Positions 45,750 to 55,119 of a stretch of 64,000 bases of DNA are shown in pieces (position 1 is the stretch's first letter; each line of letters begins with the position of its first letter). Origin of the DNA: Pseudotabrizicola sp051200875 (GTDB lineage Bacteria; Pseudomonadota; Alphaproteobacteria; Rhodobacterales; Rhodobacteraceae); NCBI RefSeq assembly GCF_051200875.1, contig NZ_CP195191.1, positions 186,001-250,000 on the forward strand. Reading direction: 5' to 3'. The notes under the pieces are model-generated. The model did no database searches. It was not told where the DNA came from and worked only from the letters and a program-made list of their open reading frames with translations. A program made the position numbers and the translations under genes.

Positions 45750-48044
45750 ATGGTGGAAGCGGCGAAATTCGGTAAAGCACAACCTGCTGGGCGGTTGGAA
45801 GATCGGCGTTTCCTGACCGGGCAGGGCAGGTATGTTGATGACATCGCGCCCGCAGGTGCTTTGTATGCCTATTTTCTGCGTTCAAATCAGGCGCATGGTC
45901 GGATTACAGCCCTTGATTTGGATGCTGCCCGAGAGATGCCAGGCGTGCGTCTTGTGCTGGATGCGGCGGGTTTGGAGGGCTTGGGTGTCACGCTGGGTAT
46001 GCGAGGCGCGGTCCTGACCAATCGTGATGGCTTCAAGGGGGCCGCGCCGGAACGCCCGGTTTTGGCGAGAGGTATTGTGCGCCACGTCGGAGAAGCGGTC
46101 GCCGTCATCGTCGCCGAGACCATGGCGCAGGCGCTGGATGCGGCTGAGGCGATCTGGCTGGAAATCGAGGATGAGCCGGTTTCGCTGGCGCTCAAACCGG
46201 GAGGCCCGACCATCCATCCCGAGGCGCCGGGAAATCTGGCTTACGACTGGGGCATAGGCAATGAGCCAGCGGCGGAGGCGGCTTTTGCGTCGGCGGTTCA
46301 TGTCGTTACGCTTGAAGTGGTGCACAACCGGGTTATCGTGAACCCGATGGAGCCGCGTGGCTGTTATGCCGAGTGGGACGGGGCGCGGTTGCACCTTTGC
46401 GTGAACGGGCAGGGAGTATGGAACCAGCGCAATGAAACCGCGCGAATGTTGGGCCTGCCGCGTGAGGCCATCCGGGTGACAAACCCCGATGTCGGCGGGG
46501 GGTTTGGCATGAAGGCCATGACTTACCCGGAATATATCGTCGTCGCAGCGGCTGCACTGACCTTGGGCCAAGCCGTCCGCTGGACCGCAGGGCGCACCGA
46601 GTCAATGCTGACCGACAATGCGGGGCGCGATCTGGTTGCGCTGGCGGAACTTGCTTTGGATGCCGGTCACAGGATCACCGGATATCGCGTTAACCTTGTC
46701 TCCAACCTTGGCGCCTACAACTCGCAATTCGCCCAGCCCATTCAGTCGGAGCTTTTTTCCAAGGTGTTGACCGGAACCTATGACATCCAGGCGGCTTATA
46801 TGCGGGCAGTGGGGGTTTATACCAACACCGCGCCTGTGGACGCCTATCGGGGCGCTGGGCGGCCGGAGGCGATTTTAACCCTGGAAAGGGTGATGGATGA
46901 AGCTGCGCGGGTGCTTGGCCTAGATCCGTTTGAGTTCCGGGAAAAGAACGTGATCCGCACCTTCCCTTATCGGACAGTCGTCGGGGAAGTGATTGATGTA
47001 GGAGACTTCCCGCGCATTCTTTCGGTTGCGAAAGCACGCGGAGATGTTGCCGGCTTTGCCGCGCGCAAGGCGGAAAGTGCCTCGCGGGGTAAGTTGCGGG
47101 GCTTGGGGGTCGCCACCTATATCGAATGTATTCTGGGCGATCCGAGTGAAACGGCCCGTCTGGTTCTAGAGCCGGAGGGGGCCTCGACCCTTTATGTTGG
47201 TACCCAATCTAACGGGCAGGGCCATGAGACGGTCTATGCGCGTATGGTGGCAGATCAAACGGGACTGGACCCGGAAAAGGTGCGCGTCGTGCAGGGCGAC
47301 TCTGACGCCATTCCAACTGGTGGGGGAACGGGCGGTTCGCGGTCAGTCACCGTGCAGGGCACGGCAATGAAAGCGACGATCAACGCATTATTGACAAGTT
47401 TTGCCGCATTTTTGACTGAGGAGTGGGATATTCCGGAAGTGACCTTTGATGGGCAGTCGTTTGGTGGGACCGGCACAAACAAGCGAATGACGCTGGCCGA
47501 AGCTGCCGATCTTGCCCGGACGAAGGGAAGACAGGATTTGTTGGATACGAGCCGTCAAATCACCTTGGAGGGGCGTAGTTTCCCCAACGGCGCGCATCTC
47601 GCAGAAATTGAAATTGATCCAGAGACGGGAAGTCTGGTTCTGGATCGTTATACGGTGGTCGACGATTTCGGGGTGCTGATAGCCCCTGAACTAGCGATCG
47701 GGCAGGTGCATGGAGGCGTGGTGCAGGGGTTTGGTCAGGCAGTCACGGAGAACGCGGTTCATGACGCGGCAGGGCAGTTGCTCACGGCGAGTTTCATGGA
47801 CTATGCGATGCCGCGGGCCGATGATCTGCCAATGATCGATATTGGCTTTGAACCTGTTCCGTCCGTTGCAAACCCGCTGGGCATGAAAGGCTGTGGCGAG
47901 GCCGGAACCGTTGGTGCTCTTGGTGCCGTGTCAAATGCCGTTCGGGATGCCTTGGCCGAGGCCGGGGTGAAAAAGGTGGACATGCCCTTCACGCCGTCGC
48001 GCGTCTGGCACTGGCTGATGGAGGCCCAAAACGGCACTGATTGA
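45750..48044 (+). CDS. Orphan molybdopterin-binding (CoxL/XdhB-like) subunit of a xanthine dehydrogenase-family enzyme
   Basis: A 764-residue large subunit of the molybdenum hydroxylase family. It has the family start GRLEDRRFLTGQGRYVDDIA, the Mo-cofactor loops GGGFGMKA and AYRGAGRPEAIL, TQSNGQGHETVYARM, and the catalytic Glu in MKGCGEAGTVGAL. It lacks the AYxCSFR loop of true CO dehydrogenase, so it is a form II/aldehyde- or purine-oxidising type. Enzymes of this kind need medium (FAD) and small (2Fe-2S) subunits, which are not adjacent, so it must borrow them or work alone. The terminator before it shows that it has its own promoter. Confidence 0.88.
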   Translation: MVEAAKFGKAQPAGRLEDRRFLTGQGRYVDDIAPAGALYAYFLRSNQAHGRITALDLDAAREMPGVRLVLDAAGLEGLGVTLGMRGAVLTNRDGFKGAAPERPVLARGIVRHVGEAVAVIVAETMAQALDAAEAIWLEIEDEPVSLALKPGGPTIHPEAPGNLAYDWGIGNEPAAEAAFASAVHVVTLEVVHNRVIVNPMEPRGCYAEWDGARLHLCVNGQGVWNQRNETARMLGLPREAIRVTNPDVGGGFGMKAMTYPEYIVVAAAALTLGQAVRWTAGRTESMLTDNAGRDLVALAELALDAGHRITGYRVNLVSNLGAYNSQFAQPIQSELFSKVLTGTYDIQAAYMRAVGVYTNTAPVDAYRGAGRPEAILTLERVMDEAARVLGLDPFEFREKNVIRTFPYRTVVGEVIDVGDFPRILSVAKARGDVAGFAARKAESASRGKLRGLGVATYIECILGDPSETARLVLEPEGASTLYVGTQSNGQGHETVYARMVADQTGLDPEKVRVVQGDSDAIPTGGGTGGSRSVTVQGTAMKATINALLTSFAAFLTEEWDIPEVTFDGQSFGGTGTNKRMTLAEAADLARTKGRQDLLDTSRQITLEGRSFPNGAHLAEIEIDPETGSLVLDRYTVVDDFGVLIAPELAIGQVHGGVVQGFGQAVTENAVHDAAGQLLTASFMDYAMPRADDLPMIDIGFEPVPSVANPLGMKGCGEAGTVGALGAVSNAVRDALAEAGVKKVDMPFTPSRVWHWLMEAQNGTD

Positions 48045-48075
48045 CCGCATAAGCCGATGGATTCGCCGCCATCCA

Positions 48076-49122
48076 GTGGTGGCGACCCAAGGGTCTGCAC
48101 CCGACGCAAAGACACGGGGCTCGGTCGATTTGATTGTAATTCTGGATGGGACGATGTCGACCCTTGAGCCGGGGTTGGAGACGAATGCTGGCCTAACCTT
48201 CAGGCTGTTGTCGGGGGAGGGACCGGGGCCGGGGCGGCGCGTCTATTATGAGCCGGGCCTGCAATGGGAAGGCTGGAAGCGCTGGGTCGATGTCGCCATT
48301 GGGCGCGGCATAAACCGCCAGATCCGGCGGGCTTACGGATGGCTGGCAAGCCGCTATCGGCCCGGAGATCGGATTTTCCTTTTTGGTTATTCACGCGGGG
48401 CCTATGCTGTCCGGTCCTTGGCGGGCGTGATCGACCGGATTGGTTTGCTGAAGGCCGAAGAGGCAACAGAGCGCAATGTGACCATGGCTTATCGGCACTA
48501 TCAGCTTGGTCCGGCAACACGGTCGGCACAAATATTCGCGCAAAACCACTGCCATGACGAATGCCCGATCGAGATGGTCGGCGTTTGGGACACGGTCAAG
48601 GCGCTTGGGTGGAGGCTGCCGGGACTTTGGGTTTTGACCGACAACGCACATGATTTCCATAATCACCATCTGGGCCCGTCGATCCGGCATGGGTTTCATG
48701 CTTTGGCGCATGACGAAACCCGCGCGGTGTTTGAACCTGTTCTCTGGGATTGTCCGGAGGGGTGGGAAGGTAATGTCGAGCAAGTTTGGTTCCGAGGCGC
48801 CCATGCGGATGTGGGCGGCCAGATCGGTGCCTGCATTGAGGCTCGGCCCCTTTCAAACATTCCCTTGGTCTGGATGTTGGAGCGTGCTGAAGCCTGCGGG
48901 CTGACGCTGCCGGAAAACTGGCGGATGCTTTTCCCATGCGACGCGACCGCGCCAATGGTTGGCACATGGCGATCTTGGGGGAAGCTTTTCCTGCTGCGTC
49001 GCCGCAGGTGGGTGGGAGTGGACCGAAGCGAGAAGCTTCACCCCTCGGTCGAAGCGCCAAAGACATGGCGTTCAGTGTTGACTTCAACCTTGCGCGCGGG
49101 GCGTCTTCGTCGTTCAGTCTAG
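48076..49122 (+). CDS. DUF2235-family alpha/beta-hydrolase-like protein
   Basis: A 348-residue protein with the serine nucleophile elbow FGYSRGAYAVRSLAG (about residue 100). An upstream VDLIVILDGTMSTLEPG carries the acidic strand-1 Asp, and later FRGAHADVGGQIG has the likely catalytic Asp/His region. DUF2235 includes Tle1-type phospholipases of type VI secretion, but no T6SS gene is near and there is no signal peptide, so a cytoplasmic lipase-like or uncharacterised esterase role is open. The start is probably GTG 48076, since no upstream ATG is in frame. Confidence 0.82.
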   Translation: MVATQGSAPDAKTRGSVDLIVILDGTMSTLEPGLETNAGLTFRLLSGEGPGPGRRVYYEPGLQWEGWKRWVDVAIGRGINRQIRRAYGWLASRYRPGDRIFLFGYSRGAYAVRSLAGVIDRIGLLKAEEATERNVTMAYRHYQLGPATRSAQIFAQNHCHDECPIEMVGVWDTVKALGWRLPGLWVLTDNAHDFHNHHLGPSIRHGFHALAHDETRAVFEPVLWDCPEGWEGNVEQVWFRGAHADVGGQIGACIEARPLSNIPLVWMLERAEACGLTLPENWRMLFPCDATAPMVGTWRSWGKLFLLRRRRWVGVDRSEKLHPSVEAPKTWRSVLTSTLRAGRLRRSV

Positions 49123-49143
49123 GTTCCGATAGAGGAGGGACCT

Positions 49144-50019
49144 ATGAGCCGGAGCGTGACTGTTGCAGCTACCCAGTTTTCCTGTTCATGGGACTTGGAA
49201 GCAAACCTTGATGCAGCCGAAAGGGTGATCCGAGAGGCAGCAGGCAGGGGCGCTCAGATGATCCTTGTGCAAGAGCTATTTGCAACACCCTATTTCTGCA
49301 TCACACAGCGTTCAGAGTATTTCCGCTATGCAATGCCGGTCGACGGCAATCCGATTATCGCACGGTTTTCCGATCTGGCGCGCGTATTGGGTGTCGTGCT
49401 GCCATGCTCGTTCTTTGAAAAGGCTGGGCAGGCACATTTCAATTCAGTCGCGATGATTGATGCAGGTGGAAGAAACTTGGGCCTTTATCGCAAGAGCCAT
49501 ATTCCCCAAGGGCCGGGTTACGAGGAAAAGTATTATTTCTCGCCCGGCGATACGGGGTTCAAAGTTTGGGAAACGGCCTTTGGTCGTATCGGGCTTGGCA
49601 TCTGCTGGGATCAATGGTTTCCCGAAGCAGCGCGGGCTATGGCGCTGCAGGGGGCAGAGATGCTGCTTTATCCGACCGCCATCGGATCAGAGCCGCCAGC
49701 GCCGGGATATGACAGCCAACCGCATTGGGAGATGGTGATGCGGGGACATGCTGCCGCCAATATCATGCCGGTTATTGCGTCAAACCGGATCGGCCGTGAA
49801 ACCGCGCCTGAGGGGACGGAAGTAACCTTCTACGGGTCAAGTTTCATTACCGATCATCAAGGGCAGCTTTTGGCGAAGGCACGCCGTGAGGCTGAAGATG
49901 TGCTGACGGCCAAAATTGACTTGGACGCGGTGGCCGAACTGCGTGCAACTTGGGGACTTTTTCGGGATCGTCGAGTTGACCTTTATGGGGCTGTTGGCAC
50001 GTTGGATGGCCGTTTCTGA
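49144..50019 (+). CDS. aguB: N-carbamoylputrescine amidase
   Basis: A 291-residue nitrilase-superfamily enzyme that hydrolyses N-carbamoylputrescine to putrescine, CO2 and ammonia, the last step of the agmatine route. The catalytic triad is visible: Glu in LVQELFATPYFC, Lys in YRKSHIPQGPGYEEKYYF, and Cys in GLGICWDQWFPEAARAM. AGGAGG sits just before the ATG. It lies 22 bp after the DUF2235 gene and so may be co-transcribed. With ornithine decarboxylase nearby, both common putrescine routes are represented; an agmatine deiminase is not in the window. Confidence 0.93.
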   Translation: MSRSVTVAATQFSCSWDLEANLDAAERVIREAAGRGAQMILVQELFATPYFCITQRSEYFRYAMPVDGNPIIARFSDLARVLGVVLPCSFFEKAGQAHFNSVAMIDAGGRNLGLYRKSHIPQGPGYEEKYYFSPGDTGFKVWETAFGRIGLGICWDQWFPEAARAMALQGAEMLLYPTAIGSEPPAPGYDSQPHWEMVMRGHAAANIMPVIASNRIGRETAPEGTEVTFYGSSFITDHQGQLLAKARREAEDVLTAKIDLDAVAELRATWGLFRDRRVDLYGAVGTLDGRF

Positions 50020-50040
50020 CATAACCAACTATCGCAAATG

Positions 50041-50071
50041 AAAAAGGCGGCCCCGGGGGACCGCCTTTTTT
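50041..50071. terminator. Bidirectional terminator between aguB and gltA
   Basis: AAAAAGGCGG - CCCCGGGGGA - CCGCCTTTTTT, with A and T runs on either side, so it can end both convergent transcripts. Confidence 0.9.
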
Positions 50072-50086
50072 ATTTTGGGTGTTAGA

Positions 50087-51382
50087 TCAGCGGTGGCGCA
50101 CGTCTACGTATTTGCGCTGCTTCTCACCAACGTAAAGCTGACGCGGGCGGCCGATCTTCTGGTTCTTTTCGCCGATCATTTCTTTCCACTGCGAGATCCA
50201 GCCGACAGTCCGCGACAGCGCGAAGATCGGGGTGAACATCGAGGTGGGGAAGCCCATGGCATCAAGAATGATGCCTGAGTAGAAGTCCACGTTCGGGTAA
50301 AGTTTCTTCGAAACGAAGTAGTCGTCTTCCAGAGCAATGCGCTCCAGTTCCTTGGCAACTTGCAGCGTCGGATTGTTTTCGATGCCCAGAAGGCCCAACA
50401 CTTCGTCGGCCGATTCCTTCATGACCTTGGCGCGCGGGTCAAAGTTCTTGTAGACCCGGTGGCCAAAGCCCATCAGGCGGAACGGATCGTTCTTGTCCTT
50501 TGCGCGGGCAACATATTCCGGGATACGGTCAACCGAGCCGATTTCGCGCAGCATTTCAAGGCAAGCCTGGTTTGCGCCACCATGTGCAGGTCCCCAAAGG
50601 CAAGCGATGCCAGCGGCGATACATGCAAAAGGATTGGCGCCCGAAGACCCGGCCAGACGTACGGTCGAGGTCGATGCGTTCTGCTCGTGGTCGGCATGCA
50701 GCATCATGATCCGATCCATCGCTTTTTCGAGGATCGGGTTAACTACATAGTCTTCAGCCGGAACCGAGAAGCACATGTGCAGGAAGTTGCCCGCATAGCT
50801 GTGCGCGTTCTTCGGATAAACGAAGGGCTGACCAATCGAATACTTGTAGGCCATGGCCGCAATGGTCGGCAGCTTGGCAATCATGCGGATCGCCGACACT
50901 TCACGGTGCCACGGGTCATTGATGTCCAACGAGTCGTGGTAGAAGGCCGACATCGCACCGACAACGCCCACCATCGTCGCCATCGGATGGCTGTCACGGC
51001 GGAACCCACGGAAGAAGTTGTGCATCTGTTCATGCACCATCGTGTGACGTGTCACGCGACCTTCGAAATCGTTCATTTGCGCCGCAGTCGGAAGTTCGCC
51101 GTAAAGAAGCAAATAGCAAACTTCGAGGAAGTGCGAGTGTTCCGCAAGCTGCTCGATGGGGTAACCGCGGTGCAGCAGTTCGCCCTTGTCGCCGTCTATA
51201 TAGGTGATGGCGCTTTCGCACGCAGCGGTAGAGGTGAAACCGGGGTCAAAGGTAAAGACGTCGGCTTCGGCATAGAGTTTGCGGATGTCTAGAACATCCG
51301 GTCCGAGGGTCGGCGAGTGAACGGGAAGATCATAGCTCTTTCCATCCAGCGTCAGGGTTGCAGTCTTTGTCGTCTCGGCCAT
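50087..51382 (-). CDS. gltA: Citrate synthase
   Basis: A 431-residue type II citrate synthase joining acetyl-CoA and oxaloacetate at TCA-cycle entry. Catalytic residues appear in HADHEQNASTSTVRLAGSSG (first His), RLMGFGHRVYKNFDPRA (second His) and the C-terminal Asp in SGIILDAMGFPTSMFTPIFA (with the Asp of LDAMG). It starts MAETTKTATLTLDGKSYDLP, as in related Rhodobacterales. A GGGAAG ribosome binding site precedes the ATG. It is convergent with aguB and follows gltX on the same strand after about 100 bp. Confidence 0.97.
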   Translation of the reverse strand: MAETTKTATLTLDGKSYDLPVHSPTLGPDVLDIRKLYAEADVFTFDPGFTSTAACESAITYIDGDKGELLHRGYPIEQLAEHSHFLEVCYLLLYGELPTAAQMNDFEGRVTRHTMVHEQMHNFFRGFRRDSHPMATMVGVVGAMSAFYHDSLDINDPWHREVSAIRMIAKLPTIAAMAYKYSIGQPFVYPKNAHSYAGNFLHMCFSVPAEDYVVNPILEKAMDRIMMLHADHEQNASTSTVRLAGSSGANPFACIAAGIACLWGPAHGGANQACLEMLREIGSVDRIPEYVARAKDKNDPFRLMGFGHRVYKNFDPRAKVMKESADEVLGLLGIENNPTLQVAKELERIALEDDYFVSKKLYPNVDFYSGIILDAMGFPTSMFTPIFALSRTVGWISQWKEMIGEKNQKIGRPRQLYVGEKQRKYVDVRHR

Positions 51383-51428
51383 CTCTCACTTCCCTCTATG
51401 CGGTCCCGTGGAACCTTTGTTGGTTAGT

Positions 51429-51452
51429 CTTTCCCGCATCGGTGCGGTAAAG
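51429..51452 (-). terminator. Hairpin downstream of gltX
   Basis: Read on the minus strand, CTTT-A-CCGCA-CCGA-TGCGG-G-AAAG forms a stem with one mismatch, 32 bp after the gltX stop. It is not followed by a T run, so it may be a weak terminator or an mRNA end. Confidence 0.4.
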
Positions 51453-51483
51453 ACAGGAGTCAGCATGCGGTCGGCGCAGGCGG

Positions 51484-52893
51484 TCAGGCCGCCGCATCCG
51501 AGAGCCGCGCAATCGTTTCGTCCTGACCGATGACCAGCATCATGTCAAAGACGCTTGGGGTCGCAGTGCGTCCGGCAAGCGCCGCCCGCAAAGGAGCGGC
51601 CAGCTTTCCGAATCCGATCCCGTGGGCCGCGGCGATCTCGTTCAGGATGGGCTCTAGCACCTCTTTCGTCCAGCTAGCATTTCGCAGGCGCGGCGTCAAT
51701 TCATTCAGTATACCACGGGATACCGAGTCAAGATTCTTTGCCGCGGCCTCGTCAGCCAAGACTGGCCGTGAAATCAGAGCAAAGTGAGCCTTATCAATCA
51801 GTTCTGGGAAAGTCTTCGCTCGATCCTTGACGCAATATAATGCACGCGACAGGAGGTCGCGCTGTTTCCCGGTCAGCGCAGGAAGATCAGCCGCAGCCAA
51901 GTAAGCCTCTAGTTCATGCAGCAGTGCAGCATCATCGGCGTGAGAGATATGCCAGCCGCAGGTTGATTCCAGCTTTTTGAAATCAAGCCGAGCCGGGCTG
52001 CGGCCGATCCCCTCAAGACTGAACATTTTCATGGCCTCTTCACTTGTGAAGAGTTCGGCATCACCATGGCCCCAGCCGAGGCGGGTCAGATAGTTCCGCA
52101 TGCCCGCGGCTGGAAATCCCTGAATCTGATAATCGCCAACTGCAGTCGCACCATGCCTTTTGGACAACTTTTTCCCATCCGGCCCATGAATAAGTGGGAT
52201 ATGCGCCCAAACAGGAATGTCCCAGCCCATGGCTTGATAGACCATGCTTTGGCGAGCGGCGTTGTTCAGATGGTCATCGCCGCGAATGACATGGGTCACG
52301 CCCATATCGTGATCGTCGACGACGACGGCCAGCATATAGGTAGGGGTACCATCAGAGCGTAGGACGATCATGTCATCCAATTGATCGTTGCGGAAGGTTA
52401 CCTTTCCCTGAACAGAATCTTCGATGACGGTTTCACCCTCCCTCGGTGCCTTCATCCGAATGACATAAGGCGCATTCGGGTGGGAGGCAGGGTCCACATC
52501 GCGCCAAGGGCTTTGAAAGACCGCGTAACTCACACCTTTGGCCTCCTGCTCTGCGCGGAAATTGGCAATCTCTTCGGTAGTGGAAAAACACTTGTAGGCG
52601 GTTCCGCGCGCCAACATTTCGTGGGCGACTTCGGCATGGCGATCTTTGCGGGCGAATTGGCTGACCGCGTCACCATCCCAATCCAGCCCTAGCCATTTCA
52701 AGCCTTGTAGAATGGCGGCAGTCGCCTCAGGCGTAGACCGTTCCTGGTCGGTATCTTCGATACGAAGCAAGAATTTGCCACCACGCCCACGGGCAAACAA
52801 CCAATTGAAAAGGGCCGTCCGAGCGCCGCCGATGTGCAGATAGCCAGTCGGTGAGGGGGCAAAGCGGGTGACGATCTGGGACATGACGGTCAT
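51484..52893 (-). CDS. gltX: Glutamyl-tRNA synthetase
   Basis: A class I synthetase of about 469 residues charging tRNA(Glu); in organisms with GatCAB it often also makes Glu-tRNA(Gln). HIGH appears as RFAPSPTGYLHIGGARTALF and KMSKS as KLSKRHG. The start is ambiguous: ATG at 52893 with AAAGG close upstream, ATG at 52884, or 52911. The first is chosen. It is divergent from comEC, whose start codon lies only tens of bases away. gatB in this window makes the indirect Gln/Asn route likely. Confidence 0.94.
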   Translation of the reverse strand: MTVMSQIVTRFAPSPTGYLHIGGARTALFNWLFARGRGGKFLLRIEDTDQERSTPEATAAILQGLKWLGLDWDGDAVSQFARKDRHAEVAHEMLARGTAYKCFSTTEEIANFRAEQEAKGVSYAVFQSPWRDVDPASHPNAPYVIRMKAPREGETVIEDSVQGKVTFRNDQLDDMIVLRSDGTPTYMLAVVVDDHDMGVTHVIRGDDHLNNAARQSMVYQAMGWDIPVWAHIPLIHGPDGKKLSKRHGATAVGDYQIQGFPAAGMRNYLTRLGWGHGDAELFTSEEAMKMFSLEGIGRSPARLDFKKLESTCGWHISHADDAALLHELEAYLAAADLPALTGKQRDLLSRALYCVKDRAKTFPELIDKAHFALISRPVLADEAAAKNLDSVSRGILNELTPRLRNASWTKEVLEPILNEIAAAHGIGFGKLAAPLRAALAGRTATPSVFDMMLVIGQDETIARLSDAAA

Positions 52894-52923
52894 TAACCTT
52901 TCGGAAACCATGGCTAGAGATGC

Positions 52924-55119
52924 TTGGACGCGGTTCTAGGGCTTGGAAGGGCGGGAAACAAGGTGCCGGTCTGGTCTACCGCGTCGATGGGCAATTGGGC
53001 CTTTGGAGTGCTCAGGGCACTTTCAGGCGCAAGGGACGCGCTTTTCTTGTGGTCTCCGCTGATTATCGGGTCCGCAATTGCCCTATGGTTTTCTTTGCCC
53101 GATGAGCCCGGATTGCAGACCTATGCTGTTGCCGCCATCAGCGCGCTGATCGGAATAATTGCTATTCTGCGAGGGCCGGACCTTCAGTTTCCCTTTGCCA
53201 TGATCGTGCTTTCGATAGCGATTGGTTGGCTGGCTTGTGGCGTAAGGGTTCTGTCTGTCGCCAGCCCGATTATGGAGTTTCGATACTATGGTCCCGTTAC
53301 GGGCCGCGTGGTGGAAATCGACCGCAGCCAGACAGATGCGCTACGGGTGACTTTGGACCGCGTTTGGATGGATCGCGTGCGCCCTGAAAAAATGCCAGTG
53401 CGTGTGCGCGTCTCTTTGCGCGCCAAGGAAGAAGGCCACAAGCCGAAACCCGGAGAGGTCGTGATGCTGACTGCACATCTTTCCGCTCCGCAAGGGCCGG
53501 CAGAACCCGATGCCTTCGACTTTCGCAGGATGGCCTTCTTTGACCAATTGGGGGCCGTCGGCTACAGCACCGTCCCTGTTATGCTTTGGCAGCATGCCGA
53601 GGGCGGGGAATTACCCATCGACCGGCTTCGAAGCTATTTATCAGGGGCGATGTTGGCGGCAATGCCAAGCCAAGCGGGTGCTTTCGCGACGGGGGCGATG
53701 ACGGGGGACCGTTCCGCCATTGCGCAAGAGACCGTTCAAGACCTGCGCGACTCGTCCCTCGCGCATCTGTTGGCGATTTCGGGAATGAACCTTGCCTTTC
53801 TAATTGGGTTTGTTTTTGCGTTCTTGCGCTATGGAATTGCCCTTGTCCCTTGGCTGGCCCTCCGCGTGAATAGCAAGAAGGTTGCGGCAATTGCCTCCCT
53901 GGGTGTTGCGGCCTTCTATCTCGCCTTGTCGGGGGCCAATGTTGCGACTGAGCGCGCTTTTATTATGGTTAGCGTGATGCTGGGCGCGGTCTTGCTGGAC
54001 AGAAAAGCCCTTACCCTGCGATCTGTCGCCATTGCGGGTATCATCCTTCTGATCTGGAAGCCGGAATCGCTTCTTGAGCCGGGCTTTCAGATGTCCTTTG
54101 CCGCCACGATCGCCCTGATTGCAGGTTTTCGCGAAGTTGATCGACTGGTCGTCGTGGGACGGATGCCAAAGTGGATGCGGCCGGTCTTTACGTTAGTGCT
54201 TTCCAGCCTGATCGGTGGCTTCGCGACAGCGCCCTATGCGGCAGCGCACTTCAATCGGTTTACGGATTACGGGCTGATCGCGAATATCCTCACGGTGCCA
54301 ATAATGGGCAGCATTGTGATGCCAGCCGGGGCCATTGCAGCGCTGTTGGCCCCGTTTGGCTTGGCTGCGATTCCTCTTTGGGCAATGGAACAAGGATCGC
54401 GCTGGATACTTTGGGCCGCGCATTGGGTGGCAAGTTGGGAAGGGGCCGTGACGGCTATTCCAGCGCCACCCGCGGGTGTTCTCTCCCTTATCACCCTCGC
54501 AGGCGCGGCTGCTATACTCTGCTCTGGATGGTGGCGTGGCGCAGCGCTGGTGCCTTTGCTTATTGCGGTGGGTATTTGGGCGACGGGTTCAAGGCCAGAT
54601 GTGTTGATTTCGTCAGATGGGGTGCTTGTGGGGGTGCTTGGCACCGATGGGCGAGCGCTTTCGGTGACGCGGGCAGGTAGGTTTTCGGCCAAAAGTTGGC
54701 TGGAAAACGATGGCGACCTCGCAACACAGGCGGAAGCCTCTGGAAGAACTGCAATGCAAGGCCCGGAAGGTGCGCGCATCTTCGAACTTGGGCCTTTGCG
54801 CGGCGCGGCATTAAAGGGCAGGGGGGCTGTCGACGCGCTAGCGTCCATTTGCGACAATGTTGATTTGGCCGTCATCGCAGCCGAGGTTTCCGCTCCGTCG
54901 ACCGGATGCCTGGTTCTGGACCAGACCAAACTGGCTGAAACCGGGGCTCTGGCGCTCTATCTCACCGCGGAAGGTGTGACAGTGGTGGCAACCTCAGACC
55001 GCCAGAGAATATGGTCAAGGCCCGGCACAGGAAAGGCCGGGCCAGAAATTACAGTTGCACTGAAATCGGCAGCCCGTCGGCTAGACCGCCGTTTGGCACT
55101 GGAAAACGGGGATCAATAG
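52924..55119 (+). CDS. comEC: ComEC/Rec2-family DNA uptake membrane protein
   Basis: A 731-residue polytopic inner-membrane protein. The N-terminal DUF4131-like region is followed by an OB-like segment (FRYYGPVTGRVVEIDRSQTD), then the competence domain with GAMTGDRSAI, LRDSSLAHLLAISGMNLAFL and several helices. In naturally transformable bacteria ComEC forms the channel for single-stranded DNA entry. The C-terminal part lacks a visible HxHxDH metallo-beta-lactamase motif, so the nuclease-like domain seems degenerate. The start may be TTG 52924, GTG 52963 or ATG 52987. It overlaps the lexA 3' end by 7 bp on the opposite strand. Confidence 0.88.
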   Translation: MDAVLGLGRAGNKVPVWSTASMGNWAFGVLRALSGARDALFLWSPLIIGSAIALWFSLPDEPGLQTYAVAAISALIGIIAILRGPDLQFPFAMIVLSIAIGWLACGVRVLSVASPIMEFRYYGPVTGRVVEIDRSQTDALRVTLDRVWMDRVRPEKMPVRVRVSLRAKEEGHKPKPGEVVMLTAHLSAPQGPAEPDAFDFRRMAFFDQLGAVGYSTVPVMLWQHAEGGELPIDRLRSYLSGAMLAAMPSQAGAFATGAMTGDRSAIAQETVQDLRDSSLAHLLAISGMNLAFLIGFVFAFLRYGIALVPWLALRVNSKKVAAIASLGVAAFYLALSGANVATERAFIMVSVMLGAVLLDRKALTLRSVAIAGIILLIWKPESLLEPGFQMSFAATIALIAGFREVDRLVVVGRMPKWMRPVFTLVLSSLIGGFATAPYAAAHFNRFTDYGLIANILTVPIMGSIVMPAGAIAALLAPFGLAAIPLWAMEQGSRWILWAAHWVASWEGAVTAIPAPPAGVLSLITLAGAAAILCSGWWRGAALVPLLIAVGIWATGSRPDVLISSDGVLVGVLGTDGRALSVTRAGRFSAKSWLENDGDLATQAEASGRTAMQGPEGARIFELGPLRGAALKGRGAVDALASICDNVDLAVIAAEVSAPSTGCLVLDQTKLAETGALALYLTAEGVTVVATSDRQRIWSRPGTGKAGPEITVALKSAARRLDRRLALENGDQ

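Noticed and set aside
45750..48044. Carbon monoxide dehydrogenase (form I coxL)
   Set aside because: The diagnostic AYxCSFR active-site loop is absent; the loop here reads AYRGAGRPE, so a CO-oxidising role is not supported.
50360..51292. A 310-residue frame antisense to gltA
   Set aside because: gltA is certain on the opposite strand; the frame has no protein-like features.
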